Positions 33,201-48,200 of a stretch of 64,000 nucleotides of DNA are shown here, one piece after another. Both the position numbers and the translations under genes were made by a program. Each line of letters begins with the position of its first letter. Within the stretch, counting starts at the first letter, position 1. This stretch comes from Ceriagrion tenellum (taxonomy: Eukaryota > Arthropoda > Insecta > Odonata > Coenagrionidae), in assembly GCA_963169105.1 (NCBI GenBank), contig OY720633.1:145969200-146033199 (forward strand). Direction: 5' to 3'. The notes below the pieces were generated by a model. The model searched no databases and had not been told where the DNA came from. It worked only from the letters and a program-made list of their open reading frames with translations.

Positions 33201-36200
33201 ACAGTTCCGAGAAATGAACAGATCAGTAAATGAACGTTTCACACTTACTACCAGTTCCAACAGTAATTTTAAGTTAGAGCCAAAAGCTACATAGTATGAA
33301 CGAAACAGCGGAGGGCCGTAAATTGTGTTTACCAAGTTCCTTCAAGTATGACCAGATAGTGAGACTAGAGGTGCACCATTTAGGGGAGGGGGTATAAGAG
33401 CCACAATCCACCCAACTATTAGATAATGCCCCTTGCGGAGGGCAGGGCCTACACTCGTCCTTGAGCTCAAAGAAAGAACTTGAACAGCATGCTCAATAGA
33501 GTTCAGTTATGGCTTACTGTTCAGAAAGATCAGCATGCTCAATAGAGTTCAGCTAAGGTAGCGTTTGGAAAAACTTGAATAGGTATGTATGCTCGATGCA
33601 ATTCCGATTGGAAATTATCCATGCACTCTTAGCCAATACATTGGATGGGTTACAATTCTAAGGAAAATAAAAATGCAACGCTGTTTTATTTACATGCATT
33701 TCTGTAGACACGTAACGTTGAATTAGGTGAAAATTTTAGCTCGACATGGGAAATTCGTTCTTAAGTTTAGAGTAAAATATTTAGTAAGACAGCAGAACCA
33801 CACAAATAAATTATTCCATAATACAGGTATTTTAAGCATTCTAATACTTTATCCATTCATCGAAAGCATCAATCAACCTGGACAACAAATAACGGAAAGC
33901 TATTTATCCTCGTGTACTCTCTAAATGAAGCTATCAATGCATTAATGCTTCCAATTATTATTACTAAAGTTTGCTGAATGGCAGTGATGATAAAACTCGA
34001 TACCAAGAGATTGAGTATTCATACTCAGAGTGATATCTGCCTGGACGTGCATCACGGACGTTCAAATGATGTATTTTCTCAGTTTAAATAGCGCTAACAG
34101 CCACACTGCAATTTCATATTGACATTTCAGGGGAGTAGAAACCGCTGCAAGTGTCATTTCTACTCATTATCATTTATTGATTTGCAGTAAATGGCAGTTT
34201 TCACATTTTTCTCATATGACAGTAAATTTCTAAATGTTCACATCATTAATTTTTAAACAGACGATTTTTGCATTGCTTGGAGCCATTATTTCTAATCACT
34301 TTCAATTGTGAAATTCAATTATCCAATTAAATGACAGGTTGATAAAGAATACATGGACTGTAGAAGGAATTGGAGATGCTGTTCATCAAACACTATTTTT
34401 CATTACAATTATGATATAAACATTTTTATTTAATTATAGCTACTAAAATTTGCATACTATGGGTGTTCACAGAGGATCTGAAGCAGTTGGAGTGGATGGA
34501 AACTCCATTTAGCTTCAATTTAGGAATAAACACACGATCATCATATGCTATTCTGATAACTACAACTTCATAAAGCCAGCCCCACCCCACATTTAGAATG
34601 CAATGACTGTTCCTCTGGATATGTTCTTTTGAACTGCTCTGATTCCTGAACTGTATCAAAATGAACTGTTCACCAAAAAGAACAGTATGGCCAACCTCTA
34701 ATGTGAAGTGACCACAATGAGCTCCGTAACTTTTATAGTACGTATCAAGAAGTAAAACTTACGCTGGAATACCAATCAGCTAGAGAGAAAATGAATATGA
34801 AAACTTCCATGGGCAAGCTAACTATAATGACAAGAAGACTAAGTACTGAAATTATGACAAGTTTTTACATGATGGACTTATGCTGAAACATAAGCTTCAA
34901 AGCACATAGAAATCAAAACCAGTACTTGAGTTTTATACAATGATGATCCATGTTAAAAGTTCATCAATAATAAAGAAAGAGGTTGTAATACAGCTGCACG
35001 CAATATTGTATTTCCTAAGTCTTCATAGATGAGGCAAAAGAAATTTACCTCATTTGATACCCTAAGAATAGATCTCCTGATTATCAGAAAATTAAAATCA
35101 AAACCAATCTGAAAGGAAATGATGTACAAAACTACATCTTGGTATAATCGTATTATTCATATTGGTGCATTTATGCTCATAGAATGAGAGGTATAAATGT
35201 GACTCTGGCACTGAATTACATATAATAATTCAATTTCCAAATGAATGACACCTAGCCTCTGACTAAAGAAACAAATCTTAGTAGCACTAACAGAGACATA
35301 ACATCTCTTAGAATACTTATTAATTCACATTTGCCGGCCCCGATGGCGGCAAGGTAAAGTCTTCACCAGCTAAACCTAGGGTCGCGGGTTCGAGTCCTGC
35401 CTGGGTGGGTTATTCACCACCCAGGGCATGGGTGTATGTCAAGTTCTGTTGGTCCAGTCCCTGGAAAACCTGATGACAGGCTTAGCAGCCTATCGGGATT
35501 CCAGGGACATACGGGCCAACAGAATCGTCCGGCAAACAAAAAAAATATATATTATATGTTTCCCTAAATGAGCACATACTTCACTTTGTAGCATTGTATA
35601 TAGTATGTACTCAAAATACCCCCTTCTTTAAAAATAAATATTATAAAAAGAGTTACGAACATAGTTGTCGAAGAATAGATATATTTTATCTTTTAAAAAA
35701 AACTGCACAGATTTGCTGATTTGGGCATACATATATATGATTTTCAAAGGTTCCCAATACTTAAAAAAAAAAAGAAAGGCAAATGCTTTTTACAACGATT
35801 AAGACCTATTACAACAAAAGATAGGGAAAAGTACCAGCCACTACAGCAACTTGATTCCCAAATGCTGTTCAGTTCATCATTTCTCCTCACTGATTAGCTC
35901 ATAATACCTGAACATTTTTCCTCTGATAATCATATTTTATAAATTTTTTAGACATGCATGCACTAACACTAAAAAAATCAATGGTAAGAAGACTTACTAT
36001 TTGGTCTGAGGACAACCTTAAGGTTTTCCTGTATTTTTCTACTGTATCAAGGAAGCTCCTTCTCTTCTCTGTGGTAATCCTAATGCTGTGAGATTCTTTG
36101 ATGCCCTGCCTCCCACCATCTGAGTCATCTGATGAATTGGAACCACTGTAACCTTCACCTTTAGCCCTGTATTAAGTAAATGTGCAGGGAATTATTTATC

Positions 36201-39200
36201 TTTTTCTTAATATGCCCCTCCCCCAGATTACAAACCAATTTAAAATCTTCTAGAAACTACCAAAGGAACATTTTTATCAAGATATCTTATTTCTCAATAA
36301 ATATACTACAAGATATTTGCAAGGATATCCTGAAAAGGCATATTTCTATGAAAGGAACTTACTCTTTGGAGATATCCAAAAGAGAGCCAGGAAAGCTAGT
36401 CTGAGTAGCTATACCAGTTTCTGCTCCTGACCATTCCAAGGACTCTGGTTTCTCAGACTGAACATTATCCGTAACTTGTACATCAGTGATTTCAGTTATG
36501 CTGCCATTTGCCAATGCTTTGATGTCAGCACTAGAACCTTCTGTTATCAGAGTTGCAGTCTCTTGTATCACAACTTTACCATCACCCTTGATAAAAACAT
36601 AACATTTACAATCACAGTAGTAGAAAATGAAAGAAAAAAATTAACAAAAAATGAATCACAATATGACAGTAAGTTTCTAAATAGTATAAAGCTTGGGTCT
36701 CAACAAATATATTTTCATGACATCAATAGGCATAATATAAATATTTAAAAAATTATACATATTTTTTTTTATAAATAAGAAAACAAAGGTATGACTAGAT
36801 ACCTTTTTGCTTTCACTCCGGCCCCAAGAAAACCATGAAGAGTAGCCACGTCCCTCAGGCACTTTTGGCTGCTTTTTGTTCGGAATGTATTCACGCAATA
36901 AAGCATCTACCATGGCCTGAATAGGAAAAGTATCAAAGAAAGATATATGAGCCATCATCAGAAGTTGATAAAGCATACATTACTCAGAGAAAAATGTTCT
37001 TCCAAAACTAGTTCTTCAGGGAAAAGCAAACATATTCACACAGGTAATATATCACGGACGCATAAATGAACTATACATAAATGAAATATGAGACGGTACA
37101 CTATGCACATAACCCAGGGACATATGCAGTGAAGAAAAATTTGTATACATAAGGTAAACTTTTATGCATATAATAATACATATCATAAAACGAGGGTGGA
37201 GCAATTGCATTCTCAATGTTCAAGAATGACCACTTCACCCTGTACCTAGAAAGAGGGAGCACTGGCAACGTATATGTGCCACAATTCCCAGGCCATAAGA
37301 AGTACCAGCCTATTACACACACTGACATATACGATACACTGCCATTATTAAGGTTACATTTTAGAAAAAAAAATTGTTAATATATCCAAGGCCCATAAGA
37401 TGTAGGCCAATTTTTGATCACATTTTTCAGTAAAAAGTGTATCTAATATGCCAGAAAATACGGTACTTCAATTGTTTTCCAGAAGTAAACAGTGAAAATA
37501 TTCAGGGATAATTTACAGTAAGTCATGAATGATAATAACACTAATATATAACAGAACAAATATCTGCACCAAATCTTCTGTAAAGGAGTAAAAATGCTCT
37601 GCATTAATCAGAATACATGGTTTTCAGGTTTCAAATTATTTGCTTTCCAATGAAATTATCAATGGTATTTTCAATTCACAAATATTTTCCAGCTTGATAT
37701 ATTTAGTAAATATTTTAAGCGCTGGAACTTATAAAAAAATTCAACGCTTTGAAGTACATCAAGGCCAACAGAGACTACGGTATGTACAGCTGATGGCATG
37801 ATACATGATATACATATTCTATGTTCTATTGAGCCATAGCAAAGTCTCCAAATTATTTAATTGATAGAAACCAATCAAAACAATAATCAAACTGAGTATG
37901 TACCACACTAGACTTTTTGGGACTAAATTTCTGAGAAAAAAATTAGGAGCCAGGCTCTATATTTTCAGAAAATAAGATCCTCTGTTTTCCCAAAAGAATC
38001 CTACAGGAAACTGCTAGCATTGAATACAGTCAATTTCAAGTCAGATTTTGTCCCAAAACCTCCACCAATTCTCATTCGATTTGGTGACATGGTCCTAGTA
38101 CACTGGATTCCAATAAGTCATTTTTTAAACCATTTGTTTGGTATGCAGCTAAAGATCACCTCCTTATTTCAGTATTCTTAATAACTTAGGGTAACAAAAC
38201 GGTTACAAGTTTACTTTTTCAGATTCTAAGGCTAAAACTAGGGGGGCGCCTATGTCAAGGATCTCATATGCCAGAAAATGTGTACATAGGATATGATGAT
38301 GAAAACTAAGATCATTCAACATGATTGTGATTTTCAACTATCATTATGAAAAATATGGATTCTGACAGATGCTTGTGCATTCCATGTTCCCAAGTACTGA
38401 AAACCATGGGTCAGACTATACATAAGATACATATATGAAAAATAGCTTTTTCATAAAAAAATTATGGGTGATACCATAGAGTAAGTATATATAGAGTGGC
38501 AAAGCAATGCTAAAAACTGGACATAAAGTTTATAGAGCTTTGGGAAGAATTTCTCAGGTGCCACCACCTTAGGGAAGGAAGAATTTTGGCTTACGGAGAT
38601 TGCCACTTGGAGATGCTAGTGGTACTCGGGGATTTTGCATCAACATACAGAGGTAGATTTATCATGGCTGTTGTGTGCTTTTTACTGAGTATCAATTGTT
38701 TTGTCGTCGCAGTGATACATCGGTAAACAGCTGACTCCGTGTTTGGTAATCTTATCATATTGACGTGAATTCGATTCATTATAGACGATACTCATTGAAG
38801 GCACATTAAAATACATGTTTAATTTGGTCTCTATGACTCAATAAGATTTGTTTTAGTTGCTATGGGTCGGTTAGTAAACATCCAGACACCGAAATCATCA
38901 TAAGAACATCATGTGAGTTATGCGACACTAAATGAAGTGGCCATGTGCCAAAGCTCATTTGTCATGGCTTTTCGTGCAAACTTCGATACACCTGTTCCAT
39001 CTATCGGCCAAAGCATTCTTTAAAATCTCATATCCGAATCTCCCTATCTCTTTGCCACTCTGTATGTACTTACTCTATGGTAATACTATCCACAGGTAAT
39101 ACCATGGCAGTAAATGGCGTTCACACAAAAAACTGAGTAGGTATGTCAAAGTTAGGTCAGAAGAAAAGTCTTAATAAATGAGAGTGACAATTTTTTTCAG

Positions 39201-42200
39201 AATGTCTCTCATTGTTAATACATGTCCAAATTATCTCCAATTACTTCTCACTGTACAATACTATCTAGAGTCAAGCATTAATGTTTTATTAATAAATAAC
39301 CAGATACTCAACTAACCGGAGGCAAGGGTTTCTGGAAGATCAGCAGACTGATGATGATTGGACAAGCAGCACGCCACGGATAGAACTTCCCTCCCATTCT
39401 AACCACTAAAGCAGGGTCTTCCAATAGTTTTGGATTAGAAACAAGGTCATCATAAGACACTTGACCTCGAGTGAAGGTTTCCTCATTTGGGCAATCAAAT
39501 TCAGAGAGGCCACCACAAAGTGACAAAGACAGATCCCTGAAAGAATTAATAATGAAAAACATGATTAATAACATTCCCAACATAATGATGAGAAATCTAA
39601 ACAAAATTTCCATTTTGACTAATACTGATACTTGGGATTTAATTATGCTCAAAATGAATGAAATTGACTATTGCATTATCATTTCATTAGAATGTAAAAT
39701 AAAACAAATAATCATACACAAAGGTCACAATATGCTGTATTCAAAATCTAATGGTAAAAATGAAATAATCGAGTAATTTTTAACAGTGACAGTGTTTATA
39801 ATTCACCGAGTTCACTGGATACTTACTTGCTTTCAAAGGCTGATTGTTTAAGATCTTCAAAGTCACTATCTAAAGAAGATTTGGGGCCTCCTATTGCTCC
39901 CTCTACACTGTGGGGTGACTGTGGAAGAGATGGACCATTCCCAGACTCTGCATCCTCCTCTTCATCCTCCTCTCTGACTAATCTGGAATCATCTATAAAT
40001 ATCAAATTAAAAACTAAGCTATCTCCTTCACATCAGTTACTGATCTGCAAGTGCTTGAATTAAAAACAATTCACTAATAAATTTACATATTTTTTCACTA
40101 TTTAATTCCATTCCAACTCAAAATCACAAACTACATTCACAAATGTGCCATTTGGGGACTAGTATTTTAGATGAAGCCCTAACACGACACTAAAAAATTC
40201 ACGACAAAAATGTGCTTCTAGAAGCAATTGAGGCTAAGTACAGCTTAAATATATGACTTCAGGATAATAGTGCATTCAGTCTTATGTTAAGAAAATGATA
40301 GCATACATAACTTAAAGTAACAAAATTATGCATGGCTATTCTTAAATTTTCACTAATTGATGCTGCATCACTTCTCTATCCCATGATTACGACAAGAAAG
40401 TCTCATCAAATATAAAATGGAAACTTAACAGCTGTAATGATGAATGATGAGGCTTCAAGAAGAAAGATTTAAAATGAGAGGATTTGAAATACAAGGGAAT
40501 ATACTCCTTTGGGGCTTTATGTACAGCATCACTCCAAGAGATATTGTCAAAGACACAACCTGCACTTACAGCTATCAAAAGTTCCAGGAACATGAAAATT
40601 CTAAAATATTAAAGAAACAAAAACAGGACAGGAAAAAGCATCAGGGATTGTGTGTTCCATTTTCATATCAAAAGCTTTAAATTTTCTTTCATGTTAAAGA
40701 GAACTGGGGAGACTTAACAGCACCAACATATTTTTTTATGGTTTAAAACAGCACTTTTTCTACAAATGAAACAGTTTAAAACTGATTTATTCACCCAGAG
40801 GAATTATTTTTCTGGAATTAACATATAAAAAATTCCAGATCTATAAGCATGTAGATATTTAAAAAAATCAGAACTAAGTCTTTAAATTTTTAGCAGTGTG
40901 TCAAAGGTGTCAACATTTCCCTGTAAAGATCATGAGTAACCGTTAACTTGCTTGAAAACCAAGAACCAAATACAAGAGCTAGGAATTTTAGAAAAAAGCA
41001 GAAAAAAAACAGAACACCATGTGATAATATGTGATTAGGTTGCAACCCTGGTGAGAATTTCAAGTTAAAAAGAAGTTGATCACGTTGGACTCAAATAGAC
41101 TCATAAATTTGTGTCTGCAACTTGCACTGCGGGTCGATTATGTAAATGTCATAGGCATGGGTGCATTGAACTTGTTTTTGAATGAAATCAAACCCTTAAA
41201 ACACACATCCCACTTTGCATGCTTACATTGGGCCAACTAGTTACAGCTGCTAGCAACTTCCTATGAGGCATTGATTTTACCTTCACTTACTTCATACATT
41301 AAGCTTGGTTCTTCTTGAATTTACTCATTCAATGTGAATCTCATTTCCATTGTACTAAGCTCATCCATAAAGTTACTGGAGCATTTTAGAATTATCTCCT
41401 GTGATGCAGAACTCACTACAGGTATACTAAACTAAAAAAATAGGTACAGTAACTTGAATTGTTATAAGAACAACAATCACACTTATCTACAAATACTTAA
41501 CCCATTACCACCTAGCAGAACTGCTTAGTACCAGTTGGTAGTATTCTACAAAAATTGAATTTATTTATACTCTCATAATTTTACTGGATTTTTTTACCTT
41601 CACATTAATGTACATAAATATAAGCCTACAATATTGAATATTTCACTTTTGCACGTCCATGTTTCATGCCATTTCATTAGTTTGAACTAGGGGAATTTTC
41701 AATAAGCGCCAAAAATAGTTTTTGGTACGCACAACTTCTGATTTTCTTTAACTTATCAAGTGATATCATTATCTACGAGATTTTTTCAGGGGATTTCAAG
41801 TCATAATACATGTATCTATGGATGAAAAAAATCTTTTACTTACAGTTTTATGCATTAGGAAGTTACTATGATTATCATTTCCGTGGTACTGTACAGTATC
41901 ACTTGACACTTCCCATGCTATTTTTATGTAGGGAGAGTATATGCGATAATTTCTTGGGCTTTGGCATTTCTACAGCATTTATACATTCATAATGAATACA
42001 TAAACACATAACTCCTGAAGAAGTGAAAGTGTTTGATGCAATTCTCTTCCTAAGTAGTTCAATGAAATTCTTAATAAAAGATACTACGTGTAGAAAAAAA
42101 ATACATTATTCACTGCTGTGACAATGCTTCCGTTAATGGCTCAGATAAAATGTGGAAAATGTACATTCTCATGACCATGGCATAGAAAGTATTTGGCAAA

Positions 42201-45200
42201 AATTTCAAAGAAGAACTGTACTTGAGTCTTGATGAGTCAATGATGTCATATTTTGGGAGGATTGGATGTATGTAACTCATTCAGGGGAAGCCCATAAGAT
42301 TTTGATATTAAGTTTGGCACCTCAATAGCCCACATGGCTACCTCATAAATTTTGACACTTATCAAGGAAATAATCCCAGGTGAGAGGAAAGTTACGAAAA
42401 AGAATTTGATAATAAAGCAGTATCTCTACTAAGAACGCCAGATGAGCTGCAAAAGAACGAGCTGTCTTTACCCTTCTATTATGATAACAATGTTACAAGT
42501 TATAGCTAGGTGAAATTTCCTTGGAAATAGACTAATGAAGTGGCCAGTACAAAGAGGAAAAATAGATTACATAAGGATTGCCCTCTGAAATCCTCTGAGG
42601 AAGTTCCCAAACTGAAGTGAGGATCTTTAGAAGCTAAAAGATCAGTGAAAAACAACATGCTTGAACTGTAGTGGGCAGGCCACACAGTCATTTTGGTAAT
42701 TCGGTCATGTCACAGAATTGATTCGCTATCTTTCAATGTTTTGTATGGGAATACTATGAATTTATAGGGGCAGAGAACGAATGGACTTGAATATCTTTAT
42801 CAAGTAGGTATTTGGAGAAAGAAATTGTGACCCATTTTGGCCAATTGTGGCTTGATGTTATGATGCACACTGAATGGTTGTTGATGAGTAAGTCAGGAAG
42901 AGATATGAGGATTGGGAAGTTGTGCAGATTCACTTGGAGAGATTAATGGATCCCTTGAAAACTGTTCGACTTCAGCCTACATCCAGGGGCAGTGAAGCCA
43001 GAATGACCTAAGAAAACTCATTGTAAGAAAATAAGTTAATGTTTCCTTAGATTGCATTTGATAGCTATCAGACTATTTTATTTTCATTGTCTCCATTGAA
43101 ATAAGGCACGATGGGTACAACCACCTCAAGAAATCCCCTACCAAGCATCAAAGATGTGCCCATGAAAATTTCAACACTGAGAAATGAAAGGGGTAAGGAA
43201 AATGTAATATATGGTTTTGTTTTCTATTGTTCTCATGTCATAGAGGAATCCATCTGAAACAAATAAACTAGAACAAGAGCATCCTGTAGAGTTCAGAAGA
43301 AAAAAAATATAATAAGAAAGAAGTTAGTATGTATTTCCAGTTAAAGATCCAAGTTGAAATGAGTTTCTTTAATCACAGTTCTATGAATGTGATACGATAT
43401 GAAATGAGTTTGCTTTCTAAGTAAAGCTGGTTATAGCAAGTGAAACAAGTTGCACTAAACACAGTCCAAAAGAGTTATTACCATATGAAATGAGTTGGCT
43501 TTCCCTACTCAAAACAGATTACTGCTACATGAAACAATTAACTTATCATTTACAAGATATGGAATGTGTAGGCACATTCTAGATGAATCTAGCTGAAACT
43601 GAGCAGTGTGAGTTGAGGAGTTAGTTTCAGCAATGTTACTAAGTATATGGGGTGTGATGCAAAGACATTAACTCATTGTTGAATAGATGCCAAATCTTGT
43701 AATTGACACTATATTAGTAGTATTTAAACCTTAAAGCAGTCATCACCTAGAAATTAAATTCAGCCCTTTACATCCCTGAATTTAATTTAATTTTAATTAC
43801 TGCTTGTGAGCACATTTGTTCACCACTTACAAGTAAGAAACTGAGACTTATTTCTGTTATATGAATGCCCATGAAGCATGTGTATCATACTGTCCTCATT
43901 TACTCCACTAGTAACTTTCAATGCAGCCTTGTGATTTTCTGTACCGATAAGAAAACTCCATTACTTTATAGTGGTTTCTTCAGTAAAATTTCCTCATGGA
44001 TTCATAAAAAAAATTGCCTGCCTACAAGAGTCTTGTCAATGCAAGATGAATTTAGGTATTCTCATTCTATGTAAAAGGGGTTTTAACAAGTTGAAATAAG
44101 CCTCTTTTGAAAGAGTTCAAATGAGTTACTACAATATGAAACTAGTTGCCCATCATCCATATTGATTGAGTTCATACGACAGAGAACAAGCCGTTTATTC
44201 TTAGGGGGTATCAAGTTGATGCAAGTAACAACAAGCTATAAACATGCTCAGTAGAAACAGATGAAAGAGTAAGGAACCACTCACAAAAAACCAGTTAAAA
44301 CAATATGGTTTAAATTATGACAAGTTGATTTAATAAGTTAAAACCAGAATGAAAGCGCCATAACCAGATGAAGCAAGTTTACCTCTCAAGATAAATTAAA
44401 TGAAAAACAGATAAAATCATGTGAGTTGGAGACATTCTAAATGGAATTTTCACCTGGGAATAATAGACACAGAGGCACTAAAAAAGCCACCAAGCAGCAG
44501 AATGATTGGAATAAAATTCCTTCAAAAATACATCTCATTGAGAGCCCAAATAACATAAATCCTGAGAAAACACTAATCAGAAACAACACTTGAATCCAAA
44601 TGCAAGTAAAAAAAATATAATGAAAAGAGTTAGGTAATAAGGGAAATTAAAGACCACAGGATAAAATCATAGGTTGCAAAAGCATGCAGATCTGACACAT
44701 AGAATGTACGTATAATGAATGTCAATTTTGGATAGAAGCACCATCAAAATACATTAATATGATGGAGAATATAAAAAAGTTCAAAATTTTCATAGAGATC
44801 CAAGTTAGAATGAAAATGACATTTGGCGTTATTGTATTTTGAGTTTTCATTTTGGAATAAATGCCTTCCTTTTAGTTCAGCAACAGGAACACAGAAGGGC
44901 CATTAAACTCTTGACTGAAAATTCAGGAGAGGAGGAAAAATGCAAATGAGAGCCTGTATAACTGCAGATCAACAAAACTGTAATATTTACTAATAGAATG
45001 CAGAGGCTTGAGCCACAATAAACACTTACCTATACCATAGGTATGCTAGATTGAAACATGGCATAAATTGTGAGGCAGGGACGATGATCTAATCAATGAA
45101 ATGAATCACATGATTGAATCAATATGCAAAAATGAAATGAATATGAGTATGAGAAGCATAAGGATAAAATAACATAGAATATTAGAGAAAATTAGATGTT

Positions 45201-48200
45201 TCTATCTTCAAGAGAGGTTAACATGCAAAAATTAATAATACCTAATTTTAGTATCAAAAGAACTCTTGTTTTATTAACAAGATTGAGATGACTTAAATAT
45301 ATCAACCAACTATTTCAAGCACCTTCAGCCCCAATGGCCATAAGCACATCAACTGCCATTGCTACCTCACTAAAAACAAAATTTCAATGTAAGAGAAGGA
45401 AAAAATGTTCACTACAACAGTGTTGAAAAATTCCCTTTAAAAGAAATGATTTTAATGGATAACAACAAGACAAATTGTGCCGGTTAATTTAAGTTAAAAT
45501 TAGATCCAACTTAAAAAACATTTTCACAGCAGCATGTGGGGTTGGGAAGGCTTATAAAATGAAGATCCATTTAATATATCTAACTACACAACTGAAGAAA
45601 TACAGATCCTTGGCAACACACAAATTCTTTCTACCTGCGGCACCACCCTCAGCTGGAGTACGTTGGAATGACACTGGAAAGTAGAGAGCAGCAACCTCAG
45701 GGTCCAATCGATCCACATCAAGGTCGTCGAGGTAAACTCCAACTGCATCCTCTTCTGCCCCATTGCGCCTGTGGCGCCTCATGCGTTTGCTTCTCTTCAT
45801 GAAGCTAAACATTCCCCCAAGCATTGATCTCTGTGCCTCTGTCAAGGTGAGTAGACATGAGGTAGGTAAGGGGAGCTAGGTATACCAGAATACTGGAACC
45901 CTTTTGTTCATTGGCTGCCTCAAATAATCCCACCAACCAAACATCACAGCATCTTGGTTACATTATAGGAAAGGGGATTGTTTTGAGAGAGCAAAATGAT
46001 TTCAAAGATGGGTCCAGTTCTGAGAAGGCTGGGGACAAATGTAAGTACAACGGATAATTATACTTTGTCGGTTGGATAAGAATCTCCTGATATTAATGTA
46101 ATAATAATTGAATATTTGGCATATCCAATTATAGCTTAGCTGCTTTTACATCAGCATGTGCACCTTATATATGAACCTTTATTTGCATGAGTAAGGGGGA
46201 TCTGACAGACAAAGTATAAAGATCAAGAGTTATATTGATCATACGCAAAAATACAAAACTGAATGCATAGCATATAGGTTTTTTCCAACTCTCAGGCTAC
46301 AAGTATGCAATATACCAGTGACACTCATGTATCATGAGATGTAACAGTGAAAGAGTAAAAAGAAATTTTCCCCTTCAGTCATTATCATCTAAAATCCAAC
46401 CGTGATCCACAAAAAGTAAAAAGGAATGCTCACAACAAAGAACTGAAGGAGTTTTCTCATAGCCGATGATGTAGATTCCTAAAAGCAAGTAAAGCTGAGA
46501 GAAGAAAGACTTGGGACAAGATAAAAATGCAGCTGATCCATACAAGGTAGGTTGCAGTCTAGAATGTACACTCAACACCAGTATGTGCATTTCCTCTGAA
46601 GGTGTATAAAAACAGAATTGCTTTTAAAAAGTGAGCACACATAAAGAACAGTTCACCCCCTTCCACTCTTAGCCACATGATTAATCACTCAAACAAATCA
46701 TTTCTACAGTAGGACCTGCAGTACATCATCTCAACCGGCTAATGCTTCCCCCTCCCCCAAACCCTAAATCCTCATCACTCCCGCTTCACCTCCCCACTGT
46801 ATAGAAAGGTGAACAAAATGATGGATATGAAGTTTTCATGGCTGCCCAGTGAGGGCAAAGAGATCCAAAATGCATTGTGTGATTCTTTTTTAGTTTTAAC
46901 CTACATCTTATAGGCTCAATGAGTGGATTTGGGCATTTTGTTTAAATAATGTATCTTCAATTGACCCATATATCAGGATGATAGTATTCCTTATTCCCTT
47001 TAGTTACCTTCAGATTGAAAGGAAGAAAACAGTCAAATCACAGCAAATATTAAATAATTACAATTTTAATTTAATTCAAAACAAAAGGAAAAAGTGATAT
47101 ATGCCATTAATCTCCCTCGAGTAATTTTTTCAAATAATGCAAAACACTTGAAGAGAGGAGAACTGTGGACAAAGAACACCTATTCACTGCCGAATATCTT
47201 GATTTTACATGCTTCTCAGAAAATTAACTCTTCAGCTAATTAACCGTGATACAGCTTGGTGGAAAGCTTAAGACCCAAAGTATGAAGTTAAGCATAGCAC
47301 GAAAATTTTACCACAAAATATGACATATCACAATTCATAAACGAATACAAGCAATTCAATAACTATTAAATTTTTAATATTATTTTCTAGACCTGTTAAT
47401 CGTCATTTTTAAAACATCATTACAATAAAAAATTGTAATTTCAAAACAGCATCAATTTATACGACTGAAAAGGCTATTTCTGAGCCCAAGGGATTTCCAT
47501 GTTTTAAATAAACTCTAAAGTGCAAATGTGATGATGCAAAGACTATTGACAGCTACTTACTTAAGGAAACATAAGAGTTTCTATGTTCTTTTTTTATTTT
47601 ACTTACACCGAAATAAATGAGAAATATGCTAAAGTAAAAATTCGTTTATCATGAAACACAATGATTACTTACTTTCAGGTTGAAAGCTATCAAGAACTAC
47701 TTATGCAATCAAGCTCCACTATTTCAAAATTTTTTTACAGACAATCGTTCTTCTCAACAAGATTTTCATTTTTATTACTATATATACAACCACATTTGCA
47801 TATTGTGGGGCTTTGACAATAACATTACAAGAAAATAGCTGATTCCTTACTCAAATATTCATCATCAAGCTCAATCACTGACTTCAATAACTTAGAAATT
47901 ACTGTTTCATAATGCCAAAAAAGTTTCATTTATGATGGTGCACCAGTGAGTCTAATGTAACCCTTGAGCCACATTAGGCACCCCATAAGGTCAGTGTATT
48001 TACTTATTAATGTACAAACAAAATATTCCTCCTAAAATATTGATGGAAAAAAAGGTAAATTGACTCATTCATCCAATGGTCACAAAGACATCTCACTCAT
48101 TACCCAAGAACACTAGCAAAAAGGTAAATACACACGGATGCAATTGATGGGAGTTAACACAGGTGCACACTTTGTTTGAAACTGAGGAGTAGATCAAAGT

